From Gnetum montanum (Eukaryota; Streptophyta; Gnetopsida; Gnetales; Gnetaceae): 64,000 nt of DNA. Below, one piece after another: positions 12,099 to 24,030 of the stretch. The notes beneath the pieces were generated by a model, which worked only from the letters and a program-made list of their open reading frames with translations, was not told where the DNA came from and searched no databases. The translations under genes were made by a program, and so were the position numbers. Where the stretch lies: assembly GCA_015680685.1 (NCBI GenBank), contig MNCI01029622.1, positions 668,017-732,016 on the forward strand, written 5' to 3'. Position 1 is the stretch's first letter, and each line of letters opens with the position of its first letter.

Positions 12099-12136
12099 GG
12101 GATGTCCCATGTCCCACATGTAACGTAGGACATCCC
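12099..12136. repeat. Inverted repeat GGGATGTCC / GGACATCCC
   Basis: Perfect 9-bp arms (12099-12107 and 12128-12136) just upstream of the minus-strand TATA-like box. A very similar motif, CATCCCATG/CATGGGATG, lies in U3 of copy C (47896-47925). Confidence 0.65.
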
Positions 12137-12794
12137 ACATCCCACGCGTAACAAGAAACATCCCTATCCCCTGCAACATAGCATGAGATGTCCCATGTCT
12201 ACTACAGTGTAGCACATAACTGTAGCGTAGCACATAAATATACCAAAAAAATTACACTTCATTCTTAACCTTTAATCCCAGTAATGCTCTGCTATGACCT
12301 TAAAGTGGTAATTTTAGAATTCCCTCTATATTCTAGTCATAGTAATGGTCCACTATGACCTCAACTGGTAATTTTGACATATAATTTTGCATGGTCGCAG
12401 TACACAAAGATGTTAAACTGGCAACATTTTAACATTGCATAATTACCTTGCATATATTTCATTGCATGTTGCTGTGTTAAGAAAGACAACGTTAACCCAC
12501 TTCCTATGTTATAAGAAAGTATAACTAATAAAGCATGTAAATAATAGATAATAAATAACAATAAATAAAATCCTAATTAGCCTATTCCATGCACTACAAG
12601 GTTTATCCAAGAAGCTCGTCTTTATTTTCATAGACAAACTTGTGTTCAGGTACAATGTTTGTTTGAATAAAGATTTGTTCACTTTAGGACTCCTACTGTG
12701 GGCACATGGAAATTAATCTATCTCTGGAGTGGAAAAACTGCCAGTGTTTCACTACGGTCTAGGCCTAGATGATGAAACAAGGGAGAGCCACCTC

Positions 12795-12803
12795 TTATTT
12801 ATA
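12795..12803 (-). promoter_or_regulatory. LTR TATA box (3' LTR, Athila-like)
   Basis: TATAAATAA on the minus strand, conserved in the 5' LTR (18491-18499). Confidence 0.65.
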
Positions 12804-12821
12804 GATATAACGGTGCACCAT

Positions 12822-12940
12822 GATATCGCGTATGCGATATCATAGGGGAAGATGCAATATCATGTACGCGATATCACGAGGGATGCGATATCGCGACAGC
12901 CATGATATCGCATATGCAATATTACGGCCCATGCGATATC
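12822..12940. repeat. GATATC palindrome array in the LTR promoter
   Basis: Exact GATATC at 12822, 12836, 12870, 12887, 12904 and 12935, with decayed members near 12854 and 12917; most are flanked by GC to give GCGATATCGC-like palindromes. Spacing is about 14-17 bp or multiples. On the minus strand the array sits directly upstream of the TATA box (12795-12803). The other LTR has the same array with more C-to-T type changes (18510-18635). Confidence 0.8.
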
Positions 12941-12951
12941 ACGTCCCATCA

Positions 12952-14698
12952 TACCTCCATGACTAAATGAAAAATTGTCCTCGAGTTCCTTACAATAATA
13001 TCGGGAAGGTATGGGATTATTGACTCAAAATGAAACTAATGGGATGACATGTGAACGGATTATCATTACAAGACACAACAACCTCATGTTCATGACAACA
13101 AGGGTGAACACCTTATTACATTGACATCAGGCCTCATTTGGTAGCTTGAGAGAGAAAGAGAGAGAGAAAGAAGTGTTGCTGCTGCCAACACCAAGATTGC
13201 ATCGTTCGTTGTCCATCCGTAAGCACACCATCGGTCTTGCTCCTTGCATAGCTTCTTCCAACACTGCTCCATTCCAAGTATTCCAGATCCCCTCCGTTGT
13301 TGTATAATTTCCATCTGCACACACAACACAATCTTATATTAGCAAGGGTAAATGAATCATCATGTAATTGATACCTTGCTTCGATGTAAGTCCATTGGCT
13401 GAGTTGTGGTATGGCTGATCATAGGTCTGGCAATATAATATTGATGACTACCAAAGGGGGTTAGGAAAAAACAAAAAAATCAGGGCTAGGAGAAAATCAA
13501 AAAATCAGGCCCCATACCCCCATGACTAATCGCAAACCTCCGGTAGCGTTAGAATGGAGAAAGAAAAAAAAGTAACAAGAAAGATAGATAAAAAGGGACA
13601 ACTAGGACATCGATGAAATGGATGTCAAGATGGAAATGAAAAAAATAAAATTAATTGCAAAAATGTTAGGGAAAAGAAGTTAACAGGTGCACCAAATAGA
13701 AATGTCAATGGATCCTCCCCAAAGCAGGCTCATGCTCTTAATGCCCTGACAAACCCACACTCAAAGAGTCCGTAGGCTCTGGGAATGTCATTCAGAACAA
13801 GAGTTAAAGTCATAACCACAAGAATTTACCGAAAAGAAAACAATGTGTGAACTAAAATATACACTAATGATACAACTGGCAATGAGGTGAACAATGGAGA
13901 GAAGGATGAAGAGAAGAGAATGGAATGGAATCCCAAGAACAAGGTGGTGTACAGCCCCTTGTGTAGTTCATGATTAGTGTGACTTGGAAAATCTCATTCC
14001 AACTCCAGCCTCAAACCAACCACATCCAATGACTTCGCATTAATACATTTGACCAATCCATCCACTTGAAGTAATAAGAATGCCATCTCCAAGAGCCACC
14101 ACCATTCCAAAGAAACGAATGAGGAGAGAATGGGAAGCAAGCAAGGCCTTAGTTAGAGGGAACATTCTTATTCCATAACCAGTGCTTGTAGCCTAAGGGA
14201 TTATTTTGTCTAAGGGGTGTGCTTTGAATTCTCACTTTTTTATTTTGTGTTTTGTGTTTTTATGCATGAGAACCACACCATGCAAAGACTTCTTATTTTT
14301 ATATGCTCAGCTTCCAATAATTGGGTAACATCAGAATGGTAAGAAAACTCAAGAAGAGAACATCCAATCACCCAAGAGAATGGCCAACACAAATGCATCA
14401 AGTTCCCTTGAAGTCACACCCTTTTCAATCCTTGAGTCCTTCCTTAGTTTGAGAAATACCCAGTCACCGATTCGTTAGAGTTCTTATTTAGAAGGGGACT
14501 GTACATGTCCAAGCCAAGAGAGACCATAGAACTTATGGATGAATGGATAAAGTGGACTCATTGCCTACCATATCAAAAGAACATAACCTAGTATCAACAT
14601 CATAACTTAAAGGTAACAACCAAACATTAGCAATCAAGATGAAAATAGTTCATACCATCATGAAGAACACTTATTGGATGACACACTTACACAGTGGA

Positions 14699-14736
<38 letters not shown>

Positions 14737-15146
14737 AAAGTATAACGATGTTGAAAAATAAAAACATGAAAAGTTAAAGAAATTTGTAAAAAAAATATGT
14801 GTAAGACAAAAATATGTAAAACAAAAATGTGTAAAAAAAATTTAAAAGAACTGAGGGCCTCGATTTATTAGCACAGGTGGCCATCTCCCCCATGACTGAG
14901 TTGCAAGGGAGAGATCCAAAACAATGAATGCCTATTTGAATTTTTTAGAAGTGCCCAAATTCTCCCCATTGATGTTCTTAGATTAAGGGGTGGAAGTTGG
15001 TGATGCTCATATTCCAATGTGTCTATGCCTTCATTGTTAGCATGAGCTTTTTCCTTAGTTCATTCCATGCATATTGGGTTGCTTTTTCTAGTAGCTTTCA
15101 ACCACGGGGTGTCCACTACTGGTGTGGTTGCTACATACAGGCACAT
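12952..15146 (-). other. Internal region of the Athila-like element without pol
   Basis: No RT, RNase H or integrase motif seen on either strand. Three short overlapping minus frames (13090-13331) are open but resemble nothing known. The segment next to the 3' LTR has only a weak purine run (ATGGAGGTA on the minus strand), so the polypurine tract is decayed. A pure AC run lies at 14701-14728. The rest is unremarkable. Confidence 0.5.
14701..14728. repeat. (AC)14 microsatellite
   Basis: Uninterrupted AC dinucleotide run inside the Athila-like element; potentially polymorphic. Confidence 0.95.
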
Positions 15147-15640
15147 TCAAATTTGTGTTTCTTGGGCACACTGATTACATGGAAGAGATGTTGAACATTC
15201 TTCCATGTCATCACCCTCTGAGTCATTGTATGTGATGCATGGAACTTTCTTCTTCTCGATCTTTTTGTAAATGTTTACCTTAGATATCTCCAAGGAAAGA
15301 TCACAAATCCCTAGGTATGCATCTATCGTACTTAGCCATGGCCTTCCCATTATAATTGGGAAGTCCCCTTCATTGTTGTTGACTTCAATCACTAGGAAAT
15401 TAGTTGGGTAGGAGCAACCACACACAGTGGTAACAATGTCCTCCACTGATCCCAAGGGAATGGTGATGGACTGGTCAGCCAACTCCAATTGAATGTTGCT
15501 CTTCTTAAGTTGCGGGAGGTTTCAGGCTTGATACATTTCTTGTGATATTAAATTGACTCTGGAACCTAAGTCAAGAATAGCCTTATGTGGTTTGTTCCCG
15601 ACAATTTGTAAATAGATTAAGGGGCTTCAGGATCAGAGAG
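15147..15640 (-). pseudogene. Retropepsin of the Athila-like element
   Basis: Minus-strand translation shows the active-site segment ILDLGSRVNLIS near 15570, then LADQSITIPLGSVEDI, and later PIIMGRPWLSTIDA, the pattern of Athila-clade aspartic proteases (D-L-G-S active site and I-I-x-G-R-P). One stop interrupts between the active site and LADQS (near 15523). Catalytic Asp is retained. It would process the element's polyprotein. Confidence 0.8.
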
Positions 15641-15892
15641 TTTCCTGGGAAGGTGGTCTACCTTGATCTAATCGGTTACGATATGCGTTAACATAACCAT
15701 ATACGTTAAGCTCTGATTTTGGACTCAAGGGTGCTCTGAAGCTTTATGTGTTGGAGGAGCATACCTAGACTCAACTGCTTGTTGTTGTGAGAGCTTTTCT
15801 GGGCTTTTGGTTCTAAAGAAAGGTCTCCTTTTCTTACGGTTGTCAGAACCAGTAGCAGGTTGAATGTTTATGGCTCTCGTAGCATTGCGTTG

Positions 15893-17625
15893 CTAGAGTT
15901 GAGTGGGAAGTTTCCCTTGCATTTTTGGAGTAGGAGGTGTTATGGGAACTATCAGTGAAAGAGGTGTGGAGAGATGAGGAGGATGGTATGGGTATGGAGA
16001 ATCTCCTGGAGGAGAAGGAGTCCTTCTAAAGTACTCCTGAAATTGGTAGTGATGTTGGGGAGTTGCGTGACCCATAGAGTCACTTTGAGAAATTAGCTGC
16101 TCCACATAATATCCATATGGATCAGGTTGCTGGTAATGGTACTATTGTTTTGACAGTGGCATCCCCCATGACTGTGGGTGTTGCCACTGTTGATGTTGTC
16201 CGATGGTTTGTGGTGGAGTTCCACTTCGATAGTACGTTAATGGTTGGTGGAACTGACTTGGGGTACCTTGAGGATAAGGTAACCTTCGAGGTGTCTGCCA
16301 TTTGTTAAGTCTCGGGTTAAGTGCATACACCCCAGACTCTTGTAGATGTGAGATGATTGGACAACATCCCTTAGGATGGTCATATTGGCAGATCTCATAT
16401 CCACCATCATGGTCTGTGTCTGAGTCCACAACCTCATTGGAGTTAGTAATTTTTCCCTTACCTTTGTTATGTGTAGGGCCTAGATCTCTCCACTTTGTCT
16501 TATCTTTGTGACTACTTCGTTCCTCCTTAGACTCTTCTACAATTTTCAGGATAGTTTCAAGTCTAGAGTCTAAGGAATCCCATAAGTGATCTACCTTAGT
16601 CAATACTTCTATTGTTAGTTTTTTAATCAGCAAGGTTTTTCTATTCACCAACTCTTCGAGTGGTGACTCATCCTCCTCATCACAAAATTTCACTCCCTTC
16701 TTTCGAAGGGAAGGATCACGGTTGTATTCTTTCACACTTTCTCTTTTTCGTAGTTCACCTTCTTCTTTCACTACTTGTTCCAAAAAGCAATGTATCTCAT
16801 GGGATTTAAGTTTTGATAATCTTCCTTGGGCATAAGTCCCAAGGGTTCTTCTAGTCTCATGCCTTAGGCCATCTATGATGTGGCAGAGTTGATCCCATTG
16901 TGTGTAACCATGGCCCGGGCAACAATGTAACAATGCATAGTAGTGGGTCATGGTAGCATCCAAGGGTTCATGAGTACCTTGCTTCCATCCTTGGATATAC
17001 TTACACAAATTAGACACTCTAGAGTACGTCTGATATTTATCGTTGAAGAGTTCTAACATCATACTCCACCTCCTGATGGTTTCCGATTCTAAGGACCGGT
17101 ACCAACTCTCTACTTCCTTAATGAGTGTAGGTTCTGATACCCCACCTCCTCACTATTGTTAGGAGGGGGAACATCTTTCGATAGAGAACTCATTATAAGT
17201 GGTTCACCATCACCTATTTCACTTAGGATGCGCGGTACCTCTTTTCCCTTCAACAATGTATGTTGGCTCTCCTGCCTTGAGTCCCTCATACATTGTGCAG
17301 TTGTGGGATGGTAATCCCTTGAGTCAAAATCTAATGCAACATATTCAGCATAAATCTGTGTCATGCCAATCTATGCCAAAGGATGGAGAAGCATGTTGGG
17401 AACTGCATGATCCAGAGATAACACTATGTTACCTTGCAAATCTCTCCAGTGCATCTATTCATCTTGATGGAAGATAAAAGTAAAGTTGGGGATATACTCA
17501 TCAAGATGAGCATATTTCAACCTATATTGTTGAGTAACTGGTGGATTTAGGTTATGTGTTTGATGCTGCCGATTGTCCTTTGTATTATCCCTGGGTGGTA
17601 AATTGCTCTTATCAGAAGAAGACAT
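15893..17625 (-). pseudogene. gag of the Athila-like element
   Basis: Start chosen at ATG 17625 (MSSSDKSNLPPR), the first in the frame after the leader. Stops occur in the first 180 codons, and the capsid block is open from 17062 to 16142. That block contains ALLHCCPGHGYTQWDQL and LRHETRRTLGTYAQGRL, matching the retrotransposon gag pattern (C-P-H-H-G then a WxQ segment). A TAG at 16142-16144 separates a Pro- and Gln-rich tail (to about 15893). A zinc-knuckle-like CxxxHPKGCCP lies before the tail. Capsid role by family. Confidence 0.78.
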
Positions 17626-17750
17626 TGTTATTTATTGGTGTGCTATTTTACCATTATATAAATTTTTTCTTTAATTAACCCTAAGGTTTGTTTCAGCTTC
17701 CAACAATGTGAATGATCTCTTATGTTCTACCTAGCGCACAAACACTTAGT

Positions 17751-17768
17751 CCCCGGCAACGGTGGCAA
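17751..17768 (-). promoter_or_regulatory. Primer binding site, tRNA-Asp type
   Basis: Minus strand TTGCCACCGTTGCCGGGG follows the LTR terminus CATCA directly. Its core CCGTTGCCGGGGA equals the complement of plant tRNA-Asp near its 3' end; the first bases are diverged. It fixes element orientation and the 5' LTR edge. Confidence 0.75.
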
Positions 17769-18642
17769 TGATGAGTGGCAAGATACCCCAACACTCAACC
17801 ATACGAATACGAATGTAACACGTGCGATCCGGTCGAACTCTGTAGACTAAGTGCCTACACGCCTCATGGAACACTTAAGGTTAGTTATTCGTTGTCTTCC
17901 TAGGCTTACTTGTATTTGTCATGGTGTATGGTTAAGTAAGTCCAAGTTATATGATATTTATATCTTTTTGTGTTTTATCTCCTATGCTATTGAGGTGAAG
18001 GGTTGAAGAGACTGATTACTAACTCTAATTAACAAACTAAGTCTAAATTAACCTAGCATCAGCATCTGTTCCCACTTACCATACACACCCTGAACCGATG
18101 CAACCGTGGTTACCAAACGCTAATCGTTGCTGGGATCACCACGCGTAACACACATGCTTGAAGTGGTCATACTGAGGCACTTAACTAGGAGAGAAGGGTG
18201 AGAGAGAAAGCAGTAAATAACTAATAAAGCATGTAAATAACAGATAATAAATAATAATAAATAAAATCCTAATTAGCTTATTCCATGCACTGCAAGGTTT
18301 ATCCAAGAAGCTCGTCTTTATTGCCGTACACAAAATTGTGTTCAGGTACAATGTTTGCCCGAATAAAAATCCGTTCACTTTAGGACTACTACTATGGGCA
18401 CATGGAAATTAATTTATCTCTGGAGTGGAAAAACTACCAGAGTTTCACTACGGTCTAGGCCTAGATAATGAAACAAGGGAGAGCCGCCTCTTATTTATAG
18501 ATATGACAGCGCACTGCGATATTGCGTATATCACAAGGGAAGACACGATATTGTGTACGCAATATCGCGAGGGATGCGATATCGCAATGGCCGTGATATC
18601 ACGCACACGATATCGCGGCCCATGTGATATCGTGTCCCATCA
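17769..18642 (-). repeat. Complete 5' LTR of the Athila-like element
   Basis: 874 bp with inverted termini TGATG/CATCA. It contains the GATATC array (about 18510-18635), TATA box (18491-18499) and long R-U5. The right half matches the truncated 3' LTR. Confidence 0.85.
18491..18499 (-). promoter_or_regulatory. LTR TATA box (5' LTR, Athila-like)
   Basis: TATAAATAA on the minus strand immediately downstream of the palindrome array. Confidence 0.65.
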
Positions 18643-20856
18643 ATGTTAAAACATTATTCCTAGGAATGGGAGAAAATAAGATAGGATAAAGAAAAGTAGG
18701 TACTCTCCCTTTTTTAGTAGGTATGAAGACTTAAGAAGAAAAGTTGAATTATCGTCCAATTTTAGACTAAGTACCTTTGTATAGAAAAGAAGTAGTAGAA
18801 CTTATAGTAGGATTAGTAGAAAAGACAACCAAGGATATTGATGAACTCAAAAAGATTCATTTGATTAAGAAAATGACTTGGATCTTAACATGTGTAGATC
18901 ACACAAACTTGTAGCTCTATTGAATATATGTGTAATGGAAGAAAGGTGTGAGATGAAAGTAAAATTTAACATCTTGCATGCCAAGTCCTAACAAATAACC
19001 CTATGTTAGCCAACCTTATAGGAAAAGATGGATCTCTTAGAAAACATGTACGTTCATCATCATGAAGAAACAATAGTAGTCCTTGAGAGCAAGCTCAAGG
19101 AGGTAGAAGAGTATGTGAAGATAAATTGGAGGAGGTATTTATACATCATCCAAGATTCTACTAGTAGACCATGCACTGAGCTATTAGAAATACTTCATTA
19201 AGTGGTAGTTGAGTTGGAGGTTACATAGCATGAGATCTCATAAGAAAAAAGGAATCACAAGTAGTTTGAAGTAGATGATGAGGAACATTAATAAGAACTA
19301 CTATGAAATTAAGGAATAATGCATGAGAAAAATTAATAGCTTCAAGCTAGAGTGATGGGCCTTAAAATACAATTGAATAGATTTTACATATTTACACCAA
19401 GCACTTCTAGCTTCATCCTTTGGCAAGCAAGCACATTAGGGGAATACTATTCTTAGCCACCATACCCTATAATTTCTTAGTATGGTGGCTTATATTGTAA
19501 TATAATCATTGTCTATATTTTTGAATAGTTATAATTCCTTCACATTGATCCTATTATATGTCTAGTTCCTATTTTGTGTTATGGATGTTAAAGCTATGGG
19601 ACTAGCTTTACTCAATTATGAAAGAATTATGAGTTAGCTAGTAGCATTTTGTAAGTCTATTGTAAGCCTTGAAGTCAAGAAATATTTTACATGTCCTATG
19701 TTTATAGTTATATATTCTACATTTGAGGTTTATCCTCATAGGTTTTCATCCTTACCTCTTATGTTATACTTCCAAGTTTTATGCATGTCCTATATTTCTT
19801 AGGATATTTTTAGCTTTGTTTGGATATCCTAGAGTTCTATCAACATGTTCCTTGGTGTTCTAGATTTAATCTAGAACTAGTAGTTGGAAGTATGATTTGG
19901 GAGGTATGCTAACAACCATACATTAGTGTATCTTGTACATTAATGTAGAGGTGTTGACACACCCCTTTCCAAGCCTAGTTTAGCCTACTTTACTTGTGGT
20001 GTAATTGAAGTTGATCTAGGTTGCATTAATGAACCTCCATTGACACATCAACACTAGCAAACCTCTACCATTATCTTGTAAAAATTATCAATACTTGGGA
20101 TGAGCTCTCACACATAATAATTCAGAACTTAAACATTTCATTTAGGCTTTTCACATCTAGTTTATGTGATGAGCTCTTTGTTTCTTGGGTAAGTATATTT
20201 TCTTCCTATCTTATGTGTATTTTAAGTTATCACTTTTAAAAGTATGACTAGACATTGTTAAAGTGCTACCTTGCTTATGTAGCCTAAAACCATTTGGTCA
20301 TTATTGAGTCCAATGTTTACATAGTGAATAAAGTTCATGATTTTTCTTTCATTATACTATTGATGTATTAAACATTAAAAAATTTATTTCATTTCCATTT
20401 TATCAAGATGCAATGATTCATCCTTATCCATGGAGATCATAATTATGTGATATGATGTTAGGACATCAAGGTTGGGACTAAGAGGCATTTATTATATTTT
20501 GTTTATGATGTTGAACCTATCCCATAACGGATTGCAACACATGTATGTGATTGTGAGCATTATGTCTATCACCATGAGGAATTGTGATGCATGTGTGCTT
20601 ATTGCTATTTTAATTATATATTCATAAAACACATAAAAATTATAAAATATAAAATTATACTCTCTCTATTTCTCACAATGGAAAAATAGGTTTTCCATTG
20701 TATTATATGTATTATAATCTCTTTTCTATTTATTAAACATAATGATATACATGACTAATCTTGGTAATCCACTTAACATTATCTTTAAAGCTTATGACTA
20801 AATTGAACCATGTTCTATATGATATAATCCCATTAATTACAATTAGTAGGACCTTT
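18643..20856. other. Unclassified AT-rich stretch
   Basis: Apart from a degenerate coiled-coil frame (19028-19440) I see nothing assignable. The 19700-20110 part has LTR-like composition, but no paired copy exists in the window. The RT of copy A does not resume here. Confidence 0.4.
19028..19440 (+). pseudogene. Degenerate coiled-coil protein fragment, unknown
   Basis: From ATG 19028 the frame reads HHHEETIVVLESKLKEVEEY and continues to the first stop at 19199-19201; the same frame, with more stops, continues through a Glu-rich segment to about 19430. The heptad-like Leu/Val spacing suggests a coiled coil. It may be a remnant of an extra ORF of a retroelement. No family can be named. Confidence 0.3.
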
Positions 20857-21195
20857 ATATATCATCCATCTCTAATGTTCTATCTTATATGACTTAATTT
20901 TTAGAGTTAGTTATAAAAAATTTATATTTCTTAACTAATGTTAACTACTCATTATGTTTGTTTGCTCTTTGGATGTGACAAATGCATTACATCTTTATTT
21001 GTATTGATTTTGGTTTTCAACACAACATACAATACAATAATGGAGACATGTATTTTAATAGTATTTTTTCTTTTTTACATTTGTTGTTTATATCCTAGAT
21101 ATAATACATGTAACACCATAAGTTATATAATATTCATGCTATATATTTATCCTAATTTTAAGAGTCATCAAATTATTTTAATATCTTAGACCTAG
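20857..21195 (+). repeat. Left LTR of the short element (alignable part)
   Basis: Shares ATATTTCTTAACTAATGTT, ATAATACATGTAACACCAT and TTAGACCTAG with 23638-23990. The upstream edge is not resolved and may lie nearer 20780. Confidence 0.6.
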
Positions 21196-23562
21196 GGATA
21201 AATATGATACTGAAGTAGGGTATTTGATGACTCTTTTAATTACTAACATGGACCTCTACAATGTGAATATAATTAGATGCATTTAATGCAAAGGTAAGAA
21301 TAAAAATCAATTGTAAATTCCATTTCATCATCTACCAACAAATCACAAAAACTGTAAAGAGAGCTTAACCATTAAGTAATATTTGTCCAATAGCCAATTG
21401 ATTTCTAAATTCTTGTATTTCTTTCAAATTTCATTGGTAAGTGTTTAAGTTATGGTTTGTATTTGAAATATCATAGGTTTTATTCAAAAACAAAAATAAA
21501 AAAAGATGTTCCATATTTCTGCTAATTATTTCTTAAGTTACTTTGAATTTTAGATCTTGACTATTGATTTTGGGATACAAAAATCATGTTCAATATGTAT
21601 GATTCAAAATGTAACATATTTTTTGCAATGTAAGTTTTAAATTCAAATGACCTAGTTTTCTTTGTTGTAATGAAATTTTTTGTAAAAGTGACTCATGTTG
21701 TTAGAGATCATGGATAGGTATAAGGCTTATTAAAAAGAAAGTGTAATCAATATATTCTATCACTAACTTCATTTGAGTACATCTAGAGTGACACACTATC
21801 ATAGTCACTACCACTAGTGCTGCAACCTAGAAGTCATCATGAAAATCCCCATACTAAATTTTTTGGTTCAAAGACTAGCACTAAGAAGATCAAACTACAT
21901 TCTACAATGACCACACATTATGAGATAGTGTCAAACAAGATAAAACATTTTTACTTTCTTTTATCTAAAGAAGAATATGTCAAATATATGGCCATAGAGT
22001 TGATGCAGCAAGGTCATAGTGTAAAATTGAAAAGATCTAGTTGAACACCATTTTTTAAGTTTGCAATGTTGTAAGATGATGTGATAGTTGACAACTTCAT
22101 TAATACATAACAATAGTTGATTTATTTATTAATTTGAAAAGTTTTGAAGGTTTTTAAAAATGTAGAAAAGGTTCATGTAGTTTTTTCCAATGGATGAATA
22201 TTGATTGTTCTTTGAAAAAAATGGTATTTCCTGGACAATGGTTATTAGACTATTTTGTAAAGGAATATAAGTGGGGGAAAGCCTACACTACCACCACTAT
22301 GATGATTTTGATCTTGCAACTGTAGCTTTCATACTTTGGTTTGACAAGTATCATTACCTATCATGTAATAGTTAAAGATAGGAAGAATACAATTTCATAA
22401 CCTCTACTATGTCTACTCTATGCCATTGCAAAACAAAAAAGCCAAGTGGACTAGCCTTCAATTTTAAAGATGAAGATGAAGGAGTAGGCATTATCTTACT
22501 ACATGGTGTCTACTCCTTACTTCTCTTATGACTTAATTCTTCCTAATTCTGTTAATATATTTAATAATTTAAGTTTTATGGATGTTACCATGGTAGAGAA
22601 AAATAAGAACAAGAAGTTGGTTTTATGATTATTTATTGAATCCATCTCCAAACTTAACAAAATAACCATGGAGATTCTAGAAATAAAGCAATCTGATGAT
22701 GTCCATTTACAGTGATAGAGTTTGATTACTTATCTCTATCCATGATGCATGCAGTGAGGCAACATCATAGTTTTGAAAATAAAGTTATTCATTTAGAGAC
22801 AAACATCAATTTTTTTAACGCATTAGTAGAGAAAAATCTCACGAAGGTTTCATTATACAATAAGGTTTCATTGAAATATTTTGGTATCTTCTAAAAGTCT
22901 TGTGGTATCTAAAGAATCCAATGTGAAGGATTCTATACCAAAATTGTAACATGAATAATTATCAAATATTTTTGAAAATCCTATAAGAAACAATATAGAA
23001 TGTTTTATTGATTGATGATTCTAGTTATTTATTTTTCTTATTTGTATTACCATTACTTTAACCTCTTATTTTGATGTTGAATTTATTTAAAACTTTAATT
23101 TTTCATGAAAAGCATATATTTCTTTTTTATGATTTAAAATTTAGTTATGTTATACTATATATTCAAGGAGATACCTATCTCTAATATCTCTAATCATTTT
23201 ACATACATTTTAGAAATCATTTAAATAAACCAAAATAATTTACAATATTAAATTAGAAAAGAAATATTAATTACTATCATATTATATTAATTTTTATATT
23301 GGCTTTACTAGTTAGACATTAAATTGATAATTTCTTAGGCCTTATAGTGCTTATTTTTTATAATTCTTTTTTTCTAATAGGAATTCCACTTTAAAGAATT
23401 ACTCCACATCATTGGTTGTGTTTATAAATCTTTATTTCATTTGGTATCATGGAGTTTGAAAATAATATGATAATTATATTATCATTTATTTTATGAACAT
23501 CATGGTTTTTTTGTAGATAGTAAAGTGACATTATTAATGTCCATATTAATCTTGAGGGGTGG

Positions 23563-23990
23563 TATTAAAGATTTGGTATATTCTGCCAAGCTTTGCATGC
23601 TAATTAGTATCTATATTTGGTCATACTAAGAGTGTATACATATATCATCATCATGTACAATACCATCTATGGTATTTTATATTATATGACTTAAAATTGA
23701 GATTTAGTTATAGATAATTATATTTCTTAACTAATGTTCGCTAATCTGGTGTTTGTTCACTCTTTAGATGTGATGGTTCCATTACATCTATATAAGTATT
23801 TAGCCTAGTTTCCAACATAACATATAATATAATAATGCAGGCACTTAGTTTAATAGTATTTTTTCTCTATTACATTTCTTGTTTATATACTAAGTATAAT
23901 ACATGTAACACCATGGGTTATATAATATTAACGGTGTATGTTTATCTTAATTTTAATAGTTAGTAAACTATTTTAATGGCTTAGACCTAG
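23563..23990 (+). repeat. Right LTR of the short element
   Basis: Starts after the polypurine tract with TATTAAAG (expected TGTTAAAG) and ends near TTAGACCTAG. It aligns with the left repeat from 23638 on. Confidence 0.6.
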
Positions 23991-24030
23991 TGAGAAAAAC
24001 ATCACCAAACTTAATAGAGCAATCCCTAAG

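Larger units (their letters stand above)
271..12527 (+). mobile_element. Copy A: 5' part of a Tat-like Ty3/gypsy retrotransposon with antisense gene
   Basis: Order on the plus strand: 5' LTR, primer site, leader, gag, retropepsin, then a long gene on the minus strand. The gag and protease blocks match those of copies C and D, and the antisense gene matches those of copies B and D. RT, RNase H and integrase, expected to the right by comparison with copy D, are absent: an Athila-like element with a truncated LTR starts at about 12528, and the missing part does not reappear after it. Every coding part carries stops or frameshifts, so the copy is dead. Lineage assignment rests on copy D, whose pol has the second RNase H typical of Tat elements. 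Confidence 0.8.
10895..12527 (-). other. 5' region upstream of the antisense gene, copy A
   Basis: No coding similarity found. It holds a tandem AGCATAGCA array (11025-11295), more GTAGC-type words at 11550-11660 and 12200-12240, a TATA-like box on the minus strand (12059-12067) and an inverted repeat (12099-12136). It likely contains promoter, 5' UTR and possibly exon 1 of the antisense gene. Open frames at 11000-11365 merely read through the tandem repeats. Confidence 0.45.
12528..12951 (-). repeat. Truncated 3' LTR of the Athila-like element
   Basis: About 424 bp matching 18219-18642, including TATTCCATGCACT, TTTCACTACGGTCTAGGCCTA and the GATATC array. Similarity stops abruptly at about 12528, so the 3' half of the LTR (about 450 bp in the intact copy) is missing. 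The two LTRs differ at many sites, mostly transitions, so the insertion is old. Confidence 0.85.
12528..18642 (-). mobile_element. Athila-like Ty3/gypsy element, internally deleted
   Basis: Minus-strand order: 5' LTR (18642-17769), primer site complementary to tRNA-Asp (17768-17751), gag (17625 to about 15893), retropepsin (about 15640-15147), about 2.2 kb without recognisable pol, and a truncated 3' LTR (12951-12528). LTR ends are TGATG...CATCA. The right flank begins ATGTT, but the other flank is lost with half of the 3' LTR, so no target duplication can be tested. Gag and protease motifs and the CCGTTGCCGGGGA leader are characteristic of Athila-type elements. Missing RT, RNase H and integrase mean it depended on partners or was deleted after insertion. 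Confidence 0.8.
20857..23990 (+). mobile_element. Short LTR element, Copia-like terminus
   Basis: Two direct repeats (20857-21195 and 23638-23990) flank 2.4 kb. A purine-rich tract CTTGAGGGGTGG at 23551-23562 precedes the right repeat, as in many plant Copia elements (polypurine tract then TGTTA), so the right LTR probably starts at 23563. The interior has no RT or integrase motif; short frames at 21817-22044 and 22712-22894 are unassigned. It directly abuts the RT-coding part of the next element and may have inserted into it. Confidence 0.55.

Noticed and set aside
12510-12530. ATGTT target duplication for the Athila-like element
   Set aside because: ATGTT is seen at both ends, but the left LTR is truncated there, so the match has no meaning.
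13090-13331. Possible host exon (three overlapping minus frames)
   Set aside because: No recognisable domain, no start context, lies in the decayed interior of the Athila-like element.
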